A stretch of DNA of 64,000 bases from Methylobacterium sp. WSM2598 (GTDB lineage Bacteria; Pseudomonadota; Alphaproteobacteria; Rhizobiales; Beijerinckiaceae), in the NCBI RefSeq assembly GCF_000379105.1, contig NZ_KB900609.1, positions 3,114,274 through 3,178,273 of the forward strand, written 5' to 3'. The notes beneath the pieces are model-generated. The model had not been told where the DNA came from, did no database searches, and saw nothing but the letters and a program-made list of their open reading frames with translations. This document shows, piece by piece, positions 42,545 through 51,461 of this stretch; the first letter of the stretch is position 1, and each line of letters starts with the position of its first letter. Position numbers and translations under genes: made by a program.

Positions 42545-42880
42545 ATGAAGAACTTCCTGAAGTCCGGTCACACCATGACCGTCACGCTCGCGGCCGCTGC
42601 GGCCTCGGGCGACCTCATCCTGCAGGGTACGATGTTCGGCGTCGCCGCGACCTCCGGCGGCATCGGCGATGCCATCGAGATCGCCTGCGGGGGCATCTAC
42701 ACCCTGGCAAAGGCGGGCAGCCAAGCCTGGACCCAGGGCGCCGCGCTCTACTGGGACGCCACCAACAAGGTCGCCACCACGTCCTCGGCCTCCGGCGCCA
42801 ACACCAAGATCGGCGTGGCGGCGCTCGCCGCGCAGAGCGCGGACACCACCGGCCTGGTGCGGCTCAACGGGTCGTTCTGA
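42545..42880 (+). CDS. DUF2190 capsid decoration protein
   Basis: 111 residues: SGDLILQGTMFGVAATSGGI, GGIYTLAKAGSQAWTQGAAL and NTKIGVAALAAQSADTTGLV are typical of the DUF2190 family, small beta proteins that decorate or stabilise the capsid. Position directly after the capsid gene is usual. Confidence 0.9.
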   Translation: MKNFLKSGHTMTVTLAAAAASGDLILQGTMFGVAATSGGIGDAIEIACGGIYTLAKAGSQAWTQGAALYWDATNKVATTSSASGANTKIGVAALAAQSADTTGLVRLNGSF

Positions 42881-42887
42881 GCCCGCC

Positions 42888-43301
42888 ATGCCCTCGCCCT
42901 TCGCCCGCGCCATGGCGGCGGCCGACACCGTCGTCGCGCGCACCTTCGGCGAGGCCGTCCTGGTCACGCCGATGACGGGGGCGGGGGAACTCGCGGCCCG
43001 CACGCCCGACCCGCTGCGCGGGTCCACGCTCGTCCGGGGCGTCTTCTCGCTCAAGCCGGGCGAGGAGACGCTCCAGGGCGTGCGCCGGGGCACCGAGCTC
43101 AACGGCATGACGCGCGTGGCCGGCGCGCCGGCCGCCTTGTGGTTTCCCGCCAGCGTCCTCGCCGGGCTGCCCCACGCCCTCAGGCCCGGGGACCGCATCA
43201 CGCTCACCGAGCGGCCCGGCGAGCCCGTCTACGAGCTCGTCAAGCGCGGGCCGAGCGACCTCGACGACCAGACCTGGCCCCTCGTGCGAGTTGCCCCGTG
43301 A
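42888..43301 (+). CDS. Head-tail joining protein
   Basis: 137 residues. Acidic/beta-rich small protein with MPSPFARAMAAADTVVARTF at the start and LRPGDRITLTERPGEPVYEL near the end, a layout matching lambda gpFII-like connectors (oxidative-burst/Gifsy-2-type in some annotations). Its place after the decoration gene supports a head completion role. Confidence 0.65.
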   Translation: MPSPFARAMAAADTVVARTFGEAVLVTPMTGAGELAARTPDPLRGSTLVRGVFSLKPGEETLQGVRRGTELNGMTRVAGAPAALWFPASVLAGLPHALRPGDRITLTERPGEPVYELVKRGPSDLDDQTWPLVRVAP

Positions 43302-44071
43302 GCCTCACCGGATTCGCGATTCGCACCTGCCTCAAGCGGGCGCTCCACGGCGCCACGCTGGCCGAGGGCCGGGTCAAGGACAGCCTCGTCACGCCGCTCG
43401 ACCTGCTGGCCGCCGACGAGCCCCAGCCGCTGATCGTCGTGTCGATCGACGACGACCAGCGCGCGCCCCTGCCGGGCCGGGCCCGCGACCGCAAGCGCGA
43501 CCTCGACGTCGTGATCGAGATGGCGCTCGCCAAGGCGGTCGAGATCGAGGCGGGCACGGTGCAGCTCGAGATGCAGCACTCCGACGCGGCCATGGAGGCG
43601 GTCCTCGACGTCATGGCCTGGCAGGTACGGGCGGCCCTGAAGGACCCGACCAACCCGTGGGCCGAGCTCTACCGCACCTTCCGGGGCGAGGTGCGCAAGC
43701 TTCTCACCCGCCGGGGCGCCTCGACCGAGAACGGCGTGCGCTTTGCCGCGCGCCAGATCATCATCACGGTCGACCCGCTCCTCGAGCCGGAGCAGGGGCG
43801 GGACGCGGTGCCCCCGCCCTGGGATCAACTCGTGGCCCTGATGCGGGGGGATGCCGAGTTGAGCCCGTTCGCGGATCTCCTCGCGAGCCTGCTCACGGGC
43901 TCGCCGCTGCTGGACTGGCAGGCGACGCAGCGGGCGCTCGGGCAGACCCGGCCGGTGATGGACGGCGTGGGCCTGGGCGCGCTCCCGGGCGCCGAGGCCG
44001 AGCCGGTGGTCAGCCAGATCGCGATCGGGACTGCGCGCGGCGACCTCGTCGAGACGCAGGAGGCCCCATGA
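43298..44071 (+). CDS. Tail completion/terminator-like protein
   Basis: 257 residues, GTG start overlapping the previous stop. First 150 residues (KDSLVTPLDLLAADEPQPLI, ALKDPTNPWAELYRTF, GVRFAARQIIITVDPL) show the small tail-terminator pattern (conserved NPWAELY and FAARQI). The remaining 100 residues are a helical extension. I assign a tail completion role with moderate confidence because it stands between head joining and baseplate genes. Confidence 0.55.
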   Translation: MSLTGFAIRTCLKRALHGATLAEGRVKDSLVTPLDLLAADEPQPLIVVSIDDDQRAPLPGRARDRKRDLDVVIEMALAKAVEIEAGTVQLEMQHSDAAMEAVLDVMAWQVRAALKDPTNPWAELYRTFRGEVRKLLTRRGASTENGVRFAARQIIITVDPLLEPEQGRDAVPPPWDQLVALMRGDAELSPFADLLASLLTGSPLLDWQATQRALGQTRPVMDGVGLGALPGAEAEPVVSQIAIGTARGDLVETQEAP

Positions 44072-44631
44072 GCCTGGAAGCCGCCATCCGCGACCTCCTC
44101 GCCGCGCACCTCGCGCTCCAGCGCCGGCACGAGGCGCTGGAGACCCGGGTCGCCAACCTCATCCGGGTCGGGCCCGTGACCGAGCGCGACCACGAGAAGG
44201 GCGTCCGCTTTAAGCGCGGCGACAGCGACGAGGACAAGAGCCCGTGGATGAAGCCGGCCGACAGCTCCGGCCGCACCCGCTACCTGCCCCAGGTCGGGGA
44301 GCAGGTGATCGGGCTCGCGCCCAACGGCGACCTGGAGCAGGGCACGGTCCTGCCCTTCGATCACTCCGACCAGAAGAAAAACCCCTCGCCGGACGCGGAT
44401 ACGACCACGTTCCACAAGCTGAACGGGATGACCGCGACCGAGAAGGGCGGCGAATACGTCGTCGAAGCGAAGAAGATCACTCTGAAAGTCGGGTCTACGA
44501 CCTTCGTCATCGACGGATCTACGCATCAGTTCACGGGCGGGACCGTCAAGCACGAGGCGAAGAATATCGGCGCGGATCACAAGCACACGGGCGTGAAATC
44601 CGGCGCCGAGACCACCGACGTTCCGGCCTGA
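44068..44631 (+). CDS. Baseplate spike protein gpV
   Basis: 187 residues. OB-fold part (LIRVGPVTERDHEKGVRFKR, YLPQVGEQVIGLAPNGDLEQ), then a triple-stranded beta-helix spike (KKITLKVGSTTFVIDGSTHQ). The tip carries HKH at residues 171-173 (GADHKHTGVKSG), the iron-binding His-x-His of P2-like spikes. It pierces the outer membrane upon sheath contraction. ATG overlaps the previous stop. Confidence 0.93.
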   Translation: MSLEAAIRDLLAAHLALQRRHEALETRVANLIRVGPVTERDHEKGVRFKRGDSDEDKSPWMKPADSSGRTRYLPQVGEQVIGLAPNGDLEQGTVLPFDHSDQKKNPSPDADTTTFHKLNGMTATEKGGEYVVEAKKITLKVGSTTFVIDGSTHQFTGGTVKHEAKNIGADHKHTGVKSGAETTDVPA

Positions 44632-44648
44632 TCGCAGGAGACCCCCTC

Positions 44649-44936
44649 ATGGAAAAGACCCTCTATCGCGTCACCGAGACCGCCCCGGCCCGCCTGCGCG
44701 GCCTGCCGGTGATCCCGGGCGAGCTGGTGCGCGCGCACCCGGCCGCTGTCGCCTATGAGGTCGATCTCGGCCACCTGGTCGCGACCAGCGCCGAGGCCGA
44801 GGCGCAGCCGATCGCCGGCCTGACCGAGGCCGAGCGCGCCGCGCTGCCGCCGCTCGGCGAGGCCGCCGACGAGGCCGCGCCCGCCGCCGGCGAGGCCCGC
44901 GGGCCCCACGGCCGCCGCCCCTCGGCCGGGGCCTGA
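44649..44936 (+). CDS. Small hypothetical tail-region protein
   Basis: 95 residues. KTLYRVTETAPARLRGLPVI then a valley of acidic/Ala-rich sequence and a basic tail (GPHGRRPSAGA). Located between gpV and gp25. No family recognised; may be a small baseplate accessory. Confidence 0.55.
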   Translation: MEKTLYRVTETAPARLRGLPVIPGELVRAHPAAVAYEVDLGHLVATSAEAEAQPIAGLTEAERAALPPLGEAADEAAPAAGEARGPHGRRPSAGA

Positions 44937-44937
44937 C

Positions 44938-45357
44938 ATGGCCTCGTGCGGCCTCGATCGCTGGACGGGCGAGCCCCTGCGCGACCTCGATCACGTGGCG
45001 CAGGCCGTGCAGACCATCTTCGCGACCCGCCTCGGGGAGCGGGTCATGCTGCGATGGTTCGGCGCCGGCCTGTCCGAGCTGCTCGGCCGGCGCATCACGC
45101 CGGCGCTGATCGGCGCTTACCGCATGCTCCTGGTGCTCGCGGTCGCGACCTGGGAGCCCCGCCTGCAGGTCGTGCGGGTCTCGGCGGCCGGGAACACCGT
45201 CAACGCGGTGACGCTCGGCCAACTGAAATTCACGCTGATTTGCTACTATCGCCCGCGCGGTCATCTCGGCGATACCACGGTCGAGGGCGGGCCGCGCTCG
45301 CTCGACATCTTCGCGCAGGACGGCTCATTGCTCGTGCGACTGCCGCGCGTCGCGTAA
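44938..45357 (+). CDS. gp25/gpW-like baseplate protein
   Basis: 139 residues. Family block: LDHVAQAVQTIFATRLGERV then MLRWFGAGLSELLGRRITPA, like P2 gpW/T4 gp25 (IxTxxGxRVMRPxFG). A C-terminal extension of about 35 residues is present (GHLGDTTVEGGPRSLDIFAQ). It joins gpJ wedges to the central hub. Confidence 0.9.
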   Translation: MASCGLDRWTGEPLRDLDHVAQAVQTIFATRLGERVMLRWFGAGLSELLGRRITPALIGAYRMLLVLAVATWEPRLQVVRVSAAGNTVNAVTLGQLKFTLICYYRPRGHLGDTTVEGGPRSLDIFAQDGSLLVRLPRVA

Positions 45358-45379
45358 AACTCTTGCCGGAGCCCGCCGC

Positions 45380-46375
45380 GTGACCCGCTTCACCGACATT
45401 GACTTGTCGCGCCTGCCGGACCTCCCGGCGCCGCCGACCGAGGACGCGATTTTCGCCGCGCGCATGGCCGACGTCGCGGCCCGGCTCAACAAGGCCGGGA
45501 TCCCTTACGACGTCGGGTCCCTGCGCACCGACACGGTCGCGATCATCCAAGGCGCCGGCGCCTACCGCGAGGCGCTCGTCTATGCGGCGTATGACGACGC
45601 GACCCGCGCCGTGCTGCTCGCGACGAGCTGGGGCCCGTACCTCGATCACCTCGGCGCGACGCAGACGCCGGCGGTCGCCCGCCTGCCGCTGGTCGCCAGC
45701 CCGCGCCCCTACGTCTACGGCACGGACGCGGCGACCGATTGGGAGGGCGACGACGCGTTTCGCGCCCGGATCCAGCTCGCGCCGGAAAGCCTCTCGGGCG
45801 CCGGCCCGGAGGGCGCCTATGTGAGCTTCGCCCTCGGCGTGCCCGGCGTGAAGGCCGCGGCCGCTTACGGGCCGATGAGCTTTGGCGGCGACCCGGATAA
45901 TCCGTTCGCCCCGCTCGGGCACGTGCACGTGCCGCTGGTCGCCGCCGCCGGCGACGGCACCGCGTCCGGCGAGCTGATCGCGGCCGTGCAGGCGGCCCTG
46001 CGCGCCGACGATCGCCGGCCGGTCGCCGACTTCGTGACCGTGTCCTCGGTCTCGGTCATCCCCTACCGGATCGAGGCCGTGCTGTACGTCGGCGGCGGCG
46101 CCGATCGCAGCTTCGTGCAGGCGGCGGCCGAGCGGCGGCTGGCGGCGCAGGCCGCGCGCCAGCACCGCCCGGGCGCCGCGCAATTGCTGCAGATGCTCTA
46201 CGGCGCGGCCTACGTGCCCGACAGCTCGGGCGCGATCCTGGTCGAGCAGGTCGACCTGCTCGCGCCGCTCGGCGACCTCAACGCGGGCCCGATCAGCCCG
46301 GCCGCGCCCGAGGCGGCCTATTGCGCCCCCTACTGCACGGGAATCACCGTGACGGTCGAGGTCGTCGATGACTGA
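45380..46375 (+). CDS. Baseplate protein gpJ
   Basis: 331 residues, GTG start. Features: FTDIDLSRLPDLPAP near the N-terminus; YREALVYAAYDDATRAVLLA; ATDWEGDDAFRARIQLAPES; GAYVSFALGVPGVKAAAAY; GDGTASGELIAAVQAALRAD. Matches the P2 gpJ/T4 gp6 wedge. It forms the inner ring of the baseplate. Confidence 0.95.
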   Translation: MTRFTDIDLSRLPDLPAPPTEDAIFAARMADVAARLNKAGIPYDVGSLRTDTVAIIQGAGAYREALVYAAYDDATRAVLLATSWGPYLDHLGATQTPAVARLPLVASPRPYVYGTDAATDWEGDDAFRARIQLAPESLSGAGPEGAYVSFALGVPGVKAAAAYGPMSFGGDPDNPFAPLGHVHVPLVAAAGDGTASGELIAAVQAALRADDRRPVADFVTVSSVSVIPYRIEAVLYVGGGADRSFVQAAAERRLAAQAARQHRPGAAQLLQMLYGAAYVPDSSGAILVEQVDLLAPLGDLNAGPISPAAPEAAYCAPYCTGITVTVEVVDD

Positions 46376-47030
46376 CCCCGTCAAGCGCGCCGAGCTGCAG
46401 CCGGGCACGCCGCGCGAGCGCGCCCTCATGGACACCGACGCGCGCCTCGACGATCGCGCGGCCGAGGCGGCGCAGCTCGCCGCGCTCAAGGATCCGGCGA
46501 CGACGCCGGAGGCGATCGAGCCATATCTCGCCTGGGATCGGTCGGCCGACGTCTGGGATCCCGACTGGCCGGACGCGGTGCGCCGGAGCGTGATCGCGCA
46601 CGCCCCGCAGGTCCACGCCTACAAGGGCACGCCGCTCGCGACCCGGGCGGCGCTCGCCGCCTACGGCATGGACGCGGAGATTTCCGAGTGGTGGCAGCAA
46701 TCCCCGCAAGGAAAACCCTACACGTTCAAGATCACGGCGCACGTGCACTCGCCGCTCTACTCGGGCGGCAACCTGATCGACCCGCGCACGGTCAAGATCA
46801 TTTACGGGACCCTGGTGCGCGCCAAGCCGGTCTCGCGCGCGTTCGACCTCACGCTCGCGGCGGGGCTGTCGACGCAGCTCGGCGCGGGTGCGGGCGCGGT
46901 CGCCCGCGCGCGGGTGCGGGTCGCGGCCTACGCCGACACGCTTGAGCGCTGCACCGCCACGGTCGGCGCCGCCGGCCTCCTCGTCGCCCGCTCCTCGATC
47001 CGCCTCATGCTGGTGAACCTCGATGTCTGA
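46368..47030 (+). CDS. Tail protein I
   Basis: 220 residues: LAWDRSADVWDPDWPDAVRR, VIAHAPQVHAYKGTPLATRA and WWQQSPQGKPYTFKITAHVH are typical of P2 gpI/T4 gp53-like baseplate wedge proteins. Overlaps gpJ by 8 bases, as in P2. Confidence 0.93.
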   Translation: MTDPVKRAELQPGTPRERALMDTDARLDDRAAEAAQLAALKDPATTPEAIEPYLAWDRSADVWDPDWPDAVRRSVIAHAPQVHAYKGTPLATRAALAAYGMDAEISEWWQQSPQGKPYTFKITAHVHSPLYSGGNLIDPRTVKIIYGTLVRAKPVSRAFDLTLAAGLSTQLGAGAGAVARARVRVAAYADTLERCTATVGAAGLLVARSSIRLMLVNLDV

Positions 47031-47586
47031 TCCCCTGGTTTTGACCCTCACGCGGCCGGGCCTGGCCGCGTGCGTGCGCGCGCAGGGCGACGGCCTGCAA
47101 GCCGTCGTCGACCGGGTTGCGGTCGGCCGCGGCGTCGCCTCCGGCCTCATTTACGCAGGGTATACGCCGAGCAAGGATGCGACGGCCCTGCAGAACGAGG
47201 TGATCCGGGTCCCGGTGATCTCGGGCTCGAAGCTCGGCGCCCCCGGCCAGGCCAGGTTTCGCGTGCTGGCCGAGGTGCCGAAGACGTCGAGCCCCTCGGA
47301 GTACGCGATCCGAGAGGTCGGGTTCTACCTGAGCGACGGCACGCTGCTCGCGCTCTGGTCGGATCCGACGCCGGGGTTCGTGCTGGCCTCGAAGACCGCC
47401 CTCGCCGACGTGGCGTTTTCGATGGATCTCGTCCTCGACCAGATCCCCACCAACGCGCTCACGCTCGCGGTCCTGGAGCCGGAAATCCCCGAATGGGCGG
47501 CGGCGATCGCCGAGCTGCTCGGCGCCTCGGCGGGATCCTGGCGCGACGGCATTCGCTTCGTGCTGCGGCGCGATTTTCATCTCTGA
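47023..47586 (+). CDS. Tail fibre N-terminal attachment protein (gpH-like)
   Basis: 187 residues. N-terminal beta part (LTRPGLAACVRAQGDGLQAV, ALQNEVIRVPVISGSKLGAP, EYAIREVGFYLSDGTLLALW) is the conserved fibre-baseplate attachment module of P2-like fibres (DUF3751-like). It ends soon after, so the fibre shaft is encoded by the separate gene downstream. Overlaps gpI. Confidence 0.85.
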   Translation: MSDPLVLTLTRPGLAACVRAQGDGLQAVVDRVAVGRGVASGLIYAGYTPSKDATALQNEVIRVPVISGSKLGAPGQARFRVLAEVPKTSSPSEYAIREVGFYLSDGTLLALWSDPTPGFVLASKTALADVAFSMDLVLDQIPTNALTLAVLEPEIPEWAAAIAELLGASAGSWRDGIRFVLRRDFHL

Positions 47587-47604
47587 TCCGAAGGAACTCC
47601 GCAG

Positions 47605-48375
47605 ATGACGACGGTAGTCGACGCCCTGACCGATGCCACGACCGCGGTCAATGCCGCGCTCGCGCAGTGGCAGACGCTCTACAATCAGGTCGTGGCCCAG
47701 GGCGCGACCAACGTGACCAACATCACAAACATCATCAACAACTTTCAGAACCGCCCGCGGTCGCTTCAGATCTTCGTCGACCCCTCGAACGGGTCCGATA
47801 CGACCGGGTCCGGCGCACTGCAAGCGCCCTACCGTAGCCTCGACAAGGCGATCGAGAACCTTTACCTGGACGGCAAGACCGAAATCATCTGCCTCGGCGA
47901 TGTGCAGCTCAATTATTACCGCGCACTGTACTCTGACATCACGATCGTCGGCGCGACCCTGGACACGCCCGACAACTCGACCCCCTACGCGTCGGCTCAG
48001 CGCCAGTTGACCTTCCGCAACGAGGCGCTGAACTCGCCGCTGCCGTTCTACGGCCGGGTTCCGGGCGGGTTCATCGCCGGCACGGCCAATATCACCTTCG
48101 GCTACCTGGATATCATGCTGCCGAACCCGTCATCGGACGTGACGTTCCCGTACTGCATCCAGACCTCCGGGCAGATCAACGCGAACAACGTCACCATCGC
48201 GGCCCCGTCCGGAAGTCTTGCCAAGCTGATCCGCACCGAAGCGGGCTTCCACTCCTCGTTCTACTTCAGCGGGTCGCTCGGCGCGAACGCCGCGGGCCGG
48301 GTCTTTTCCGGCGTGGCGGCCGGCGTCAACCCGAACAACTACAGCGTTTACACGTCGAGCCTCACCTCGGCGTGA
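47605..48375 (+). CDS. Tail fibre/spike protein with beta-helix features
   Basis: 256 residues. Starts with a coiled-coil trimerisation region (VVAQGATNVTNITNIINNFQ), then VDPSNGSDTTGSGALQAPYR, the usual entry to right-handed beta-helix spikes, and strands rich in Asn/Ser (NVTIAAPSGSLAKL). Likely a receptor-binding tip. Codon use is a little less GC-rich than the flanking genes, as common in exchanged fibre tips. Confidence 0.8.
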   Translation: MTTVVDALTDATTAVNAALAQWQTLYNQVVAQGATNVTNITNIINNFQNRPRSLQIFVDPSNGSDTTGSGALQAPYRSLDKAIENLYLDGKTEIICLGDVQLNYYRALYSDITIVGATLDTPDNSTPYASAQRQLTFRNEALNSPLPFYGRVPGGFIAGTANITFGYLDIMLPNPSSDVTFPYCIQTSGQINANNVTIAAPSGSLAKLIRTEAGFHSSFYFSGSLGANAAGRVFSGVAAGVNPNNYSVYTSSLTSA

Positions 48376-48404
48376 TCCCCCGCCCCCGACAGGATCCCGC
48401 GCTC

Positions 48405-48917
48405 ATGCCGCAGACCTCCGCCGATGTCCTCGCCGCGCTCAGTCTCGATCACGGGGCCGAGAGCTTCCGCGACGCACCCGTCGCCTTTCTGCGCGCCCGC
48501 GGCGTGCCCGACGCCGTGATCGTTCCGGCCGTGCGCGCCAAGCTCGCCGCGCTGGTCGACGCCAAGGCGGAGGCCCTGCGGCTCGCCCTGGTCACGCCCG
48601 GCGCCGGGCAGGCCATGGAGTACCAGGAGGTGCGCGCGCAGGCGGGCGCCGCGCTCGCCAGCTCCGGCGCCGTGAAGGCCTCGGATTATCCCATGCTGGC
48701 CGCCTCGATCGGGATCGACATCGATCCGCTGACCGGGGCCCCGGCCACCGACGTGCTCGGCGTCGCCCGGGCCGCGCGGGCGGCCGCCGCGGCGTGGGTC
48801 GAGGCCGGCGCCGCCATCCGCGCGGCGCGGCTCGCGGCCAAGGCCGCGATCGCCGCGGCCGCCACGCCCGAGGCCGCCGTGGCGGCCTTCGAGGCCGCGA
48901 CCTGGCCGACCGCCTGA
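48405..48917 (+). CDS. Hypothetical protein after the fibre gene
   Basis: 170 residues, almost entirely helical and Ala-rich in the second half. LALVTPGAGQAMEYQEVRAQ is a marker seen in phage tail proteins near fibres (DUF4376-like). A fibre-assembly or chaperone role is possible from position only. Confidence 0.5.
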   Translation: MPQTSADVLAALSLDHGAESFRDAPVAFLRARGVPDAVIVPAVRAKLAALVDAKAEALRLALVTPGAGQAMEYQEVRAQAGAALASSGAVKASDYPMLAASIGIDIDPLTGAPATDVLGVARAARAAAAAWVEAGAAIRAARLAAKAAIAAAATPEAAVAAFEAATWPTA

Positions 48918-48961
48918 GTCCCGCCCGCCCGGGTGAGCCGGGCGCGCCCTTCGTCCCTCGC

Positions 48962-48985
48962 GCCGCCCTCGCCGGGCGGCTTTTT
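48962..48985 (+). terminator. Terminator before the sheath gene
   Basis: GCCGCCC-TCGCC-GGGCGGC, a perfect 7-bp stem followed by TTTTT. It could end the fibre transcript before the sheath gene. Confidence 0.75.
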
Positions 48986-49005
48986 CGTGTGTGGAGACCC
49001 CGCCC

Positions 49006-50292
49006 GTGACTGCACCCACCCTCGGCTATGTTGCGACCCGGCCCACCGACGATCCGATCGCGGTCGCCGGCGCCGATTTCTCGGCGGCCGCGCTGGTCTC
49101 GACCTCGGAGGACGCCGACGCGAGCGTCTTCCCGCTCAACGCGCCCGTGCGCTTTTCGAGCACGGACACCGCTTACGTCTCGAAGCTGGGCAGCGGCTAC
49201 CTGGCCGACGCCGTGCGGCTCGTGAACGCGCAGCTCCGCGGCCTGGCCGCGGATATGATCGTGATCCGGGTCGCCGAGGGCACCAGCTCGGATCCGGCGG
49301 TGAAGCTGACCCAGACGCTCGCCAACGTCGTCGGCTCGGCGGGCAGCTCGACGGGCCTGTACGCGCTCCTGACCTGCGGCGAGGTCGTCAAAAAGGTGCC
49401 GCGCCTGGTCGGCGTGCCCGGCTACACCGCGCAGCAGCCCGAGGGCACCGGCGTCGCCAACCCCGTCGTGGCCGCCCTGCCGCCGATCCTCGACACCCTG
49501 CGCGCGTTCAACTTCTTTGACGTGGCGCCGGGCTCGGCCGAGGCCGCGATCGCGGCGCGCGCGACCTGCAGCTCTATGCGCATGATGCCGATCGGGCTCG
49601 CCGTGCGCGCGTACAAGTCCGTGGCGGGGTCGCTGGTCCTCACCACCATGCCGGCCAGCTCGGTCGCGATCGGCCTGGCGATCGCCGCGGACAACAACCT
49701 CGGCGGCCGCCCGTTCGACACCATCTGCAACCGCCCGGTCTACGGGATCGCCGACGTGAGCCGGCCGGTCGCGTTCTCGCTGATCGACGGCTCGACGGAA
49801 GGGCAGACCATGCTTGCCGGCGACGTCGCGATCATCGTGCGCGGCGAGAGCGCGAACGAGAACGCGATCAGTGAGGCCGGGTTCGTGTTCCTGGGCTGGG
49901 AGACCTGCGACATCTCCGAGAACTGGACGCAGATGCACCAGGTCCGCGGCCAGGATTACATCGACGTCGAGGAGCTGCAGATCACCCGCCAGTATCTCGG
50001 CAAGCGCATGACCCCGCGCGTGCTCGAAAGCTGGCTCGCCTCGCTGAATTTCGCGATGCTCGACCACGTCAAGAACGATCCGCCGGACATCCTCGGCTAC
50101 AAGATCGCCTTTACGAAGGAACTCAACTCGGCCAACCAGGTCGAAAACGGCCTTCTGCGCATCCAGAGCTATATTCAGCAGGCGCCGATCTTCCTCGTCG
50201 CTCAGAACGACGTGCGGAAGTACCGCCCGGCCCTCGACGCGCTGGTGTCGACGGTGATCGCCAACGCCGGGCCGATGAGCGCCACGGTCTGA
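49006..50292 (+). CDS. Contractile tail sheath protein (gpFI)
   Basis: 428 residues. Sheath features: DNNLGGRPFDTICNRPVYGI, VFLGWETCDISENWTQMHQV, RGQDYIDVEELQITRQYLGK. These are in the domain that connects subunits in P2-like sheaths. GTG at 49,006 (VTAPTLGYVAT) is chosen; a GTG at 48,991 is also in frame. Contraction of this tube drives the inner tube through the cell envelope. Confidence 0.95.
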   Translation: MTAPTLGYVATRPTDDPIAVAGADFSAAALVSTSEDADASVFPLNAPVRFSSTDTAYVSKLGSGYLADAVRLVNAQLRGLAADMIVIRVAEGTSSDPAVKLTQTLANVVGSAGSSTGLYALLTCGEVVKKVPRLVGVPGYTAQQPEGTGVANPVVAALPPILDTLRAFNFFDVAPGSAEAAIAARATCSSMRMMPIGLAVRAYKSVAGSLVLTTMPASSVAIGLAIAADNNLGGRPFDTICNRPVYGIADVSRPVAFSLIDGSTEGQTMLAGDVAIIVRGESANENAISEAGFVFLGWETCDISENWTQMHQVRGQDYIDVEELQITRQYLGKRMTPRVLESWLASLNFAMLDHVKNDPPDILGYKIAFTKELNSANQVENGLLRIQSYIQQAPIFLVAQNDVRKYRPALDALVSTVIANAGPMSATV

Positions 50293-50299
50293 TTTTGCC

Positions 50300-50326
50300 G
50301 GCCCGCGCCGCCCCTCGGCGCGGGCC
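50300..50326 (+). other. GC-rich hairpin between sheath and tube genes
   Basis: GGCCCGCGCCG-CCCCT-CGGCGCGGGCC, a perfect 11-bp stem with a 5-base loop and no T-run. It may adjust the ratio of sheath to tube protein by RNA stability. Confidence 0.55.
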
Positions 50327-50358
50327 CCGCCTCCCTCCCGCCGTAAGGAGAGCCTGCC

Positions 50359-50886
50359 GTGGCTCAGGATATTCTGATTATCGAGGAAGTCGACGTGCGT
50401 CGGGCCGACGACGGCGACGATACGCGCGTGTTCACGCTCAATAAAATGGCGCTGCCGCCGATCAAGCGGAAGACCGCCGAGCATACGGCGGGCGGCGGCA
50501 TCGGCACCGTGAATTATTCGCTGCCGATGGCGGACGCGATCGAGCCGAAGTTCTCGGTGAAGGGCGTCGACCTCGACGTGCTGACCAAGTTCGGGTTCTC
50601 GGCTGGCGTCAACGACAAGTGGACGTTCGCCGCGTCCCTGCGGAACAAGCGCACGAACAAGCTGCTCCCGCTGCGCGCGACCATTCAGGGCATTGTCTCG
50701 GAGTGGACGCCGGGCGAGCACAGCCCCGGCGAGCTGATCGACTGCGATCACGCGATGACCGAGGTCACGTATTACGAACTGGTCGTGAATAACGAGCAGA
50801 TTTTCAAGTGGAGCTTCTACACCCGGGAATGGTTCTCGGGCGGCGTCGACGTCTTCGCCGAGTATCGCGCCGCGCTCGGCGTCTGA
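50359..50886 (+). CDS. Tail tube protein (gpFII)
   Basis: 175 residues, GTG start. Tube signature: FTLNKMALPPIKRKTAEHTA, GIGTVNYSLPMADAIEPKFS, VEWTP-like SEWTPGEHSPGELIDCDHAM, ELVVNNEQIFKWSFYTREWF. Forms the inner tube inside the sheath. Confidence 0.94.
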   Translation: MAQDILIIEEVDVRRADDGDDTRVFTLNKMALPPIKRKTAEHTAGGGIGTVNYSLPMADAIEPKFSVKGVDLDVLTKFGFSAGVNDKWTFAASLRNKRTNKLLPLRATIQGIVSEWTPGEHSPGELIDCDHAMTEVTYYELVVNNEQIFKWSFYTREWFSGGVDVFAEYRAALGV

Positions 50887-50893
50887 CACGGGC

Positions 50894-50920
50894 GGGCGGC
50901 GGCCGACCGCGCCGCCGCCC
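50894..50920 (+). other. GC-rich hairpin after the tube gene
   Basis: GGGCGGCGGC-CGACCGC-GCCGCCGCCC, perfect 10-bp stem, no T-run. Same arrangement as after the capsid and sheath genes. Confidence 0.5.
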
Positions 50921-50939
50921 CTCGCAGGGGAGGAGAACC

Positions 50940-51461
50940 ATGGACAGCTTCGAGACCCTCGCGCGCGACTACGCGCCGGCGGGCCAGGACGCGCCGCAGG
51001 CGGCCGCGCCGGCCGCCGAGGCGCCCAAGGGCCGGCGCGGCCGCAAACGGTCGCCCACGGCCAAGCCTGAGCCCGCGCCGGCCCCTGCCGCGCCGCCCCC
51101 GCCGGTGTTCGTCGGCGGCAAGGCGCGCTCGGAGGCGATCCCGCTCGACTATCCCGTCGCCTACGCCGGCCGGACCTATGCCGAGGTCGTGCTGCGCCGG
51201 CCGACCGCCGGCGAGGTCGGGGCCTACCTCGACGCGCTCGCCGCCGGCGGCGAGGGGCTTTTGCCCGTGTTCTACGCCGCGGACGGATCGCCGATCCCGC
51301 GCGAGGTCCTCGCCGTCCTCGACGACGACGACGACGTGCGGATTTGGGGGCGCGTCGCGGATTTTTTGCCTTCCCGCTTGCGGGCGCTTCTCGAAGCGAC
51401 CGCGGGCGCGAATTCCAGCCCGCCCGCTGGCGAGAGTACCGGGCGGACATCATCGACCTGA
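50940..51461 (+). CDS. Tail assembly chaperone gpE
   Basis: 173 residues. A long disordered N-terminal part (PAAEAPKGRRGRKRSPTAKP) precedes the P2 gpE-like domain: YPVAYAGRTYAEVVLRRPTA, GEVGAYLDALAAGGEGLLPV. It stops at 51,461 in the zero frame. It lies between the tube and tape-measure genes, the fixed place for this chaperone, and contains a slippery site for the longer product E'. Confidence 0.88.
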   Translation: MDSFETLARDYAPAGQDAPQAAAPAAEAPKGRRGRKRSPTAKPEPAPAPAAPPPPVFVGGKARSEAIPLDYPVAYAGRTYAEVVLRRPTAGEVGAYLDALAAGGEGLLPVFYAADGSPIPREVLAVLDDDDDVRIWGRVADFLPSRLRALLEATAGANSSPPAGESTGRTSST